Source: Cryptomeria japonica
Lineage: Eukaryota > Streptophyta > Pinopsida > Cupressales > Cupressaceae
Length of the DNA stretch: 64,000 nucleotides
Assembly (NCBI RefSeq): GCF_030272615.1
Contig: NC_081410.1
Coordinates: forward strand, 124,433,140-124,497,139
Reading direction: 5' to 3'
Of the stretch, positions 58,911 through 64,000 are shown piece after piece (the first letter of the stretch is position 1; each line of letters starts with the position of its first letter). Made by a program: the position numbers and the translations under genes. The notes under the pieces were generated by a model. That model was not told the DNA's origin. It did not search any database and saw only the letters and a program-made list of their open reading frames with translations.

Positions 58911-60300
58911 CAGAGGATGGAGAAAAAAGAGGGGAGAGAGAAGAATAAAGAGAAAGAGAGATCTACGAAGAAAGGGAGAGGTGGGTAGGGAGTGACTGAG
59001 AGACCTAGAGAGGGAAGAGTAGATAGGTGAGGGAGAGAGAGAATAAAATAAGAGAGATAAGTGCACAAAGAGAGAAAGAGGGGTAAGGAGGTGGAAATGG
59101 AAGAATTAGAGGAGAGAGATATAGAGGTGAGAGATCTAGAGCCTAGGAAGAGAGAGGTGAGAGACCTAGGGTGGAAAGATAGAGGTGAAGGAGATACAGG
59201 GGGATTAAGAGACAAAGAGGGAGATGTAGATATGTAAAGATGGAGGGAAGGAGAAAAATCAGTATGGAAAGAGAGGTTAGGAGGGAGATGTATTCATTAA
59301 GAGAACATAGAGAGAGTGGAGAGAAACAATAAGAAGAGGAGAGATGGAGGGAGGGAAGGTGAGAGAGAGAGGGAGAGAGTATAGGAGAGACCTAGAGAGG
59401 GGAGAGAGAAAAAATAGAGAAAAAAAGGGGGAGTAATAGATCTAGATTTTTTGGTAGATAAAGAGGTGATGAGAGAGATAAGAGAAGGGGAGAGTTCATA
59501 AAGGGAGATGGGTAAGGGGTGATGGAGAGAGAGAGGTGGAGAGGAATGGAGAGAAATAGAGAGGGGATAAATAGAGAGATGAGATATGTAGAGCATGAGA
59601 GATAGAGGAGATATAGATAGGGGGCTTAAAGATAGGTGACTAATGAAACATTAATGGATATGTATAGAGGTGGAGAGGGAATGAGGGAGAAACTTAGAAA
59701 TTTGAGAGAGGGAGGTAGAGAGAGTAGGAGGGAGAGGTGACAACCTAGACAATGGAGAGAGGGAATAGATAGAATATAAAAGAGATGACTAAGAGGGGAT
59801 GGATGGAGAGGTAGACATGGAGGGATTCAGAGACCTAAGGAATGAGGAGATAGATAGGTTTGGAGAGAGAGAATAGAGGGAGAGATTTCATAAATGGATA
59901 TGGTTAAGGGAGAGGGAGAGAAATATGGAGATGGGGGGAGAGAACTAGAGGGTGGACAATTAATTAGGTGAGATACCTAGAGGGGGGAGAGAAGTATAGG
60001 GAGGGAGAGGTAGTGAGGTGAATAGGGAGGGAGGAAGAGACCTAGATATGGGGAGAGAGAAGATAGAAGGGATATGTAGTGACCAAGAGAATGGAGAGGG
60101 AGGGGAGTGAAATAATAAGTGAATGAGAGAGAAGAGAGAGGGAGGGAGTCAAGGATAGATGTGGGGTTAAGGAAGGAATGAAAGGTAGAGAAGTTGGGTT
60201 TACCTAGAGAGGGGAGAGAGAAGTGAGAGAGACAAGAGAGGGATAGAGATAGGTCTAGAGTTTGGGGACAATAAAGAGAGTGAGATAAATAGCTAAAGAA
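58911..60300. repeat. Purine-only tract of about 1.4 kb (GA-rich on the plus strand)
   Basis: The plus strand is overwhelmingly A and G (gagagagag, ggagagaga, agggagg) with few pyrimidines. Apparent Ser/Leu-rich open frames on the minus strand come only from the CT bias and are not genes. Confidence 0.92.
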
Positions 60301-61512
60301 TGCTAATAGGAACATGTTGATTGCTGAAATTTGACTAAGTTTGAAATTTTATATGATCCTCTTAAAACTAGAATCTACATTATAAGTCCTATAGAGTTGA
60401 AACCACTCTCAAACATCCTGCCAATATATACATGAAATATAACTTAAAGTAATGTATATATTCTCCTTTGAGGGTGGATATAAATTGTGCCCAGATTGGA
60501 AAATCTACACACTCACAAAACATTCACTTTGGACAATGCAAAACATTTGGCACACACCAAATTTGGTGCTTGCCAAATGCAAAAAATTGACTTTTCACAT
60601 TTAGGGAGCACCATATTTGGTGCTCGCCAAATGGTTTGGATTGGAAACCACCAACCCTTTCGGTTGGATTGTACTTGGGCATCCAACCCAAAGGGTTGGA
60701 CGACCATTTCAGGCCTGAGACGTGTTTTTATTAGAAGATTAAAAAATTTTACATATTTTTGGCTGTGCTCTCCATCAGGTTTGTACGTGTTTCAATGAAC
60801 CTAAAAAAAACACCATAGCAACCTCAATCTCTCTCTTAGCTATCCAAGCATGTAATTTTTTTTGTATTTTGATTTTTTTAAAGGCTTTCATCCAAAATTT
60901 CTTTTGTTAGTGTTTCCATTTTTTGTCAAAAACCAACATGCACTATTTTGGGTATAGTTTTTTACATGTTCATTGGATTTGAAGAAACTTATATTTTTAG
61001 AAACTAGACTCCATTCTACACAATTTAAAAAAAAAGTTTTGATTTTTGATTAGTTATCAAAGATTTTAGGGGGAGCACACTCAAAATTTCTGTTTTTGAG
61101 GATGTGTCCACTTCAAAAATTAGTAAAAAATCATATACTCATTAAAAAATTAGCTGAAAAATTTGGAATAAACTACAAGGTGTTAGCTAATTTCTCACTG
61201 AAGCGATTTTAAAAATTAAATTTTTTTTAACATTTTAGGGGGGCCACAATAGACGATATGCTATGTTGTTTGCATAAAAATAGGACCACTTTTTGTGGCC
61301 CCCTTTTTTGAATCCCTTAATCTCCACCATTTAAAAAAAAAATTAGTAGTCTAGAAAGTAAACTCGAAGCACTTTGACTCTTGTTCTTGTTGCATCTTCA
61401 AATTTGGAGTGTAACTTTCTTCAATTTGTCGTTGAAGTTCAAACTTTGCTCATTTAAGAAAAAAGTGGAATCTTAAGACCCCCTTTTGGTACCACAACTT
61501 GGTGCACATACC
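60301..61512. other. Unique-looking spacer with small palindromes, no gene
   Basis: No gene is supported. Palindromes stand out: caccaaatttggtg (about 60553), gcaccatatttggtgc (about 60608) and TCCAACCC-aaa-GGGTTGGA (about 60681), with a related cggttgg just upstream. An open frame at 60487-60798 has no known motif. Confidence 0.45.
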
Positions 61513-61690
61513 CTAGAGAGAGATTAGGGGAGAGAGAGGGAGAGAGAGAGAGAGAGGGGGAGGGATAGAGGGAGGGAGAGGAGGGGAAGGGAGAGAGAGG
61601 GGGAAAGGGAGAGAGGTAAAGAGATTGGCGGAGAGAGAGAGAGAGAGATCAAGGGAGGGGGAGAGAGAGATTAGGGGAGAGGGGAAGAGA
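61513..61690. repeat. GA microsatellite before satellite block 2
   Basis: gagagagag and gggagag runs, all purine on the plus strand. It abuts the 20-bp satellite, like the larger purine tract after block 1. Confidence 0.92.
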
Positions 61691-63690
61691 AATTAATACA
61701 CCAAATTGTGTCGTTATGGGTCATATGGTGTCCTAAGGGGTCGTAGGACACAATATGACCCCTTAGGATACCATAGGACCCATAGCGACTCAATATGGTG
61801 TCATAAGGGGTCATATTGTGTCCTAAGGGGTCATATGATGTCTTAAAGGGGTAATATGGCACAATATGACCCATAACGACACAATTTGGTGTCTTAAGGG
61901 GTCATATGGTGTCCTAAGGGGTCGTAGGACACAATATGACCCCTTAGGACACCATAGGACCCATAACAACCCAATATGGTGTCTTAAGGGGTGATATGGT
62001 GTCCTAAGGGGTCGTAGGACATAATATAACCCCGTAGGACAACATAGGACCCAAAACGACCCAATATGGTGTCTTAAGGGGTTATATGGTGTCCTAAGGG
62101 TTCATAGGACACAATATGACCCCTTAGGACACCATAGGACCCATAACGACCCAATATGGTGTCATAAAGGGTCCTATGGTGTCCTAAGGGGTCATATTAT
62201 GTCCTATGACCCCTTTGGAAACCATATGACCCCTAAGGACAACATACAATCTCTTATGACACCAAATTGTGTCGTTATGGGTCATATGGTGTCCTAAGGC
62301 GTCATAGGACACAATATGACCCCTTAGGACACCATAGGACCCATAGCGACCCAATATGGTGTCATAAGGGGTCATATTGTGTCCTAAGGGGTCATATGAC
62401 ACAATATGACCCATTAGGACACAATATGACCCATAACAACACGATTTGGTGTCTTAAGGGGTCATATGGCGTCCTAAGGGGTCATAGGACACAATATGAT
62501 CCCTTAGGACACAATTTGACCCATAAAACCCCAATATGGTGTCTTAAGGGGTCATATGATGTCCTAAGGGGTTGTAGAACACAATATGACCCCTAAGGAC
62601 AACATACGACCTCTTATGACACCATATTGGGTTGTTATGGGTTCTATGGTGTCCATAGGGATCATATTGTGTTCTACGACCCCTTAGGATACCATATGAT
62701 CCCTTAAGACACCAAATTGTGTCGTTAGGGGTCATATGGTATCCTAAGGGGTCGTAGGACACCATATGACCCCTAAGGACAACATATGACCTCTTATGAC
62801 ACAATATTGGGTCGTTGTGGGTCCTATTGTGTTCTACGACCCCTTAGGACACCATATGACCCCTTAAGACACCAAATTATCTCGTTAGAGGTCATATGGT
62901 GTCCTAAGAGGTCATATGACACAATATGACCCCTTAGGACACCATATGACCCATAACAACCAAATATGGTGTCATAAGGGGTCATGGGACACTATATGAC
63001 CCCTAAGGATAACATACAAACCCTTATGAGACCATATGGTGTCGTTAGGGGTCATATGGTGTCCTAAGGGGTCATATTGTGTCCTAGGACCCCGTAGGAC
63101 ACCATATGACCCCTAATGACACAATTTTGTGTCTTAAGGGGTCATATGGTGTCCTAAGGGGTCATATTGTGTCCTACGAACCCTTAGGACACCATATGAC
63201 CCCTAAAGACACAATTTGGTTTCTTAAGGGGTCATATGGTGTCCTAAGGGGTCGTAGGACACCATTTGACCCCTATGGACACCATAGGACCACTTATGAC
63301 ACAATATGTTGTCCTAAGGGGTCATGAGACACCATATGACCCCTTAAGACACCAAGTTGTGTCATTATGGGTCATATTATCTCCTAAGGGGTCGCACAAT
63401 ATGACCCCTAAGGACAACATATGACCCCTTATGACACCATATTGGGTCGTTATGGGTCCTATGATGTCCTAAGGGGTCATATTATGTTCTACAACCCCTT
63501 AGGACACCATAGGACCCATAACAACCCAATATGGTGTCATAAGGGGTCGTATATTGTCCTTAGGGTTCATATTATGTCCTACAACCCTTTAGGACACCAT
63601 ATGACCCCTAATGACACCATATGGTGTCATAAGGGGTCGTATGTTGTCATATGACCACTAACGACACCATATGACCCCTAAGGACAACAT
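61691..63690. repeat. 20-bp satellite, block 2, with a 90-bp higher-order unit
   Basis: About 2 kb of the same monomer in both orientations. From 61888 a 90-bp unit repeats in register (starts 61888, 61978, 62068, 62158). Its first half is forward monomers (ggtgtcttaaggggtcatat...) and its second half their reverse complement (...accataggacccataacgac). Variants catatg/cataggac/caatatg mark subfamilies. Confidence 0.93.
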
Positions 63691-63770
63691 ATTCTCTCTC
63701 TCTCTCTCTCTCTCTCCTGATGTCTCTCCCTCTCTCTCCCCCCTCCCCCCCCCCCTCTCTCTCTCTAAAA
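63691..63770. repeat. CT microsatellite after satellite block 2
   Basis: (TC)n followed by ccctcccccccccccctc and (CT)n. Pyrimidines are on the plus strand here, opposite to the GA tract at 61513-61690 on the other side of the block. Confidence 0.95.
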
Positions 63771-64000
63771 TATGAGTAATAAAATCGGATATCTGTCATT
63801 GCCATTAATGTGGCAATGATTAAAAAAAAAAGGTGACAACGAGAAAAAAATTTGGGACCACAAAGTTATACATTAAAATCAGATATCCAATTTTTGTAAA
63901 TAAAAAAGAGCCTTGTGGGCCGTTTTGTGGATTCCAATGATCCACAGTCTGCATATTCTATTTTCTGTTGATGATCATGGGTTTTCAGATAGGTTGAGAC
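63771..64000. other. Right edge of the window, nothing recognised
   Basis: AT-rich sequence without motifs. It contains the near-duplicates aaaatcggatatctgtcatt and aaaatcagatatccaatttt. Confidence 0.4.

Noticed and set aside
58895-60315. Several Ser/Leu-rich open frames on the minus strand
   Set aside because: They are translations of a CT-biased strand. They have no domain, and composition explains their length.
60487-60798. Small protein gene between the purine tracts
   Set aside because: The frame runs over a set of palindromes (caccaaatttggtg and related), has no known motif, and an open frame also exists on the other strand.
61671-63654. Repetitive open frames of the GHHMTPNDTIWCHKGSYGV type on both strands
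   Set aside because: Products of the 20-bp satellite, where three units equal 20 codons. Opposite strands give similar proteins, so no coding selection is indicated.

Overview
The window is nuclear DNA from a seed plant with a large, retrotransposon-dominated genome. A gymnosperm such as a conifer is my best guess, with moderate confidence. The grounds are LTR elements of 5 to 16 kb nested in one another, a TIR-NBS-LRR (TNL) gene with conifer-like wording, PPR and heavy-metal-domain relics, and long satellite and purine blocks. No bacterial features, operons or CRISPR arrays are present. Almost everything is mobile element or gene relic; only the chromovirus polyprotein (15009-19688) and the TIR exon (55816-56300) look undamaged.

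Layout. 276-5685: decayed Ty1/copia element on the minus strand. 6225-6893: tandem repeat running into a broken two-exon heavy-metal-associated (HMA) gene. 7030-23200: Ty3/gypsy chromovirus in the tandem form LTR-internal-LTR-internal-LTR, bounded by one perfect duplication (CTTTA); its left copy has lost about 3.95 kb. 23464-28760: relics (TNL tail, gypsy gag zinc knuckle, PPR gene) and AT-rich DNA. 28771-56300: a minus-strand TNL pseudogene of four recognisable exons, cut by two LTR retrotransposons that both landed in coding sequence with perfect 5-bp duplications. These are a 16.2-kb Tat-lineage gypsy element (29049-45257, CAATG) in the last exon and a 7.9-kb non-autonomous gag-only element (47754-55643, GTATC) 65 bp into exon 2. 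58150-63770: a 20-bp satellite present in both orientations, in two blocks around a purine-only tract of about 1.4 kb.

How the parts relate. The Tat element and the gag-only element share a primer-binding site for tRNA-Trp and a related Gag finger, so the first family may supply enzymes to the second. The Tat gag-pol frame runs 7.3 kb without a frameshift but holds 11 in-frame stops, each explicable by one C-to-T or G-to-A change, although its two LTRs are almost identical. The TNL, HMA and copia relics show the same type of stop. The chromovirus LTR carries an array of small hairpins whose arms covary around a fixed core.

All statements come from reading by eye. Family names rest on motif recognition, percentages are estimates, and tRNA comparisons are from memory.
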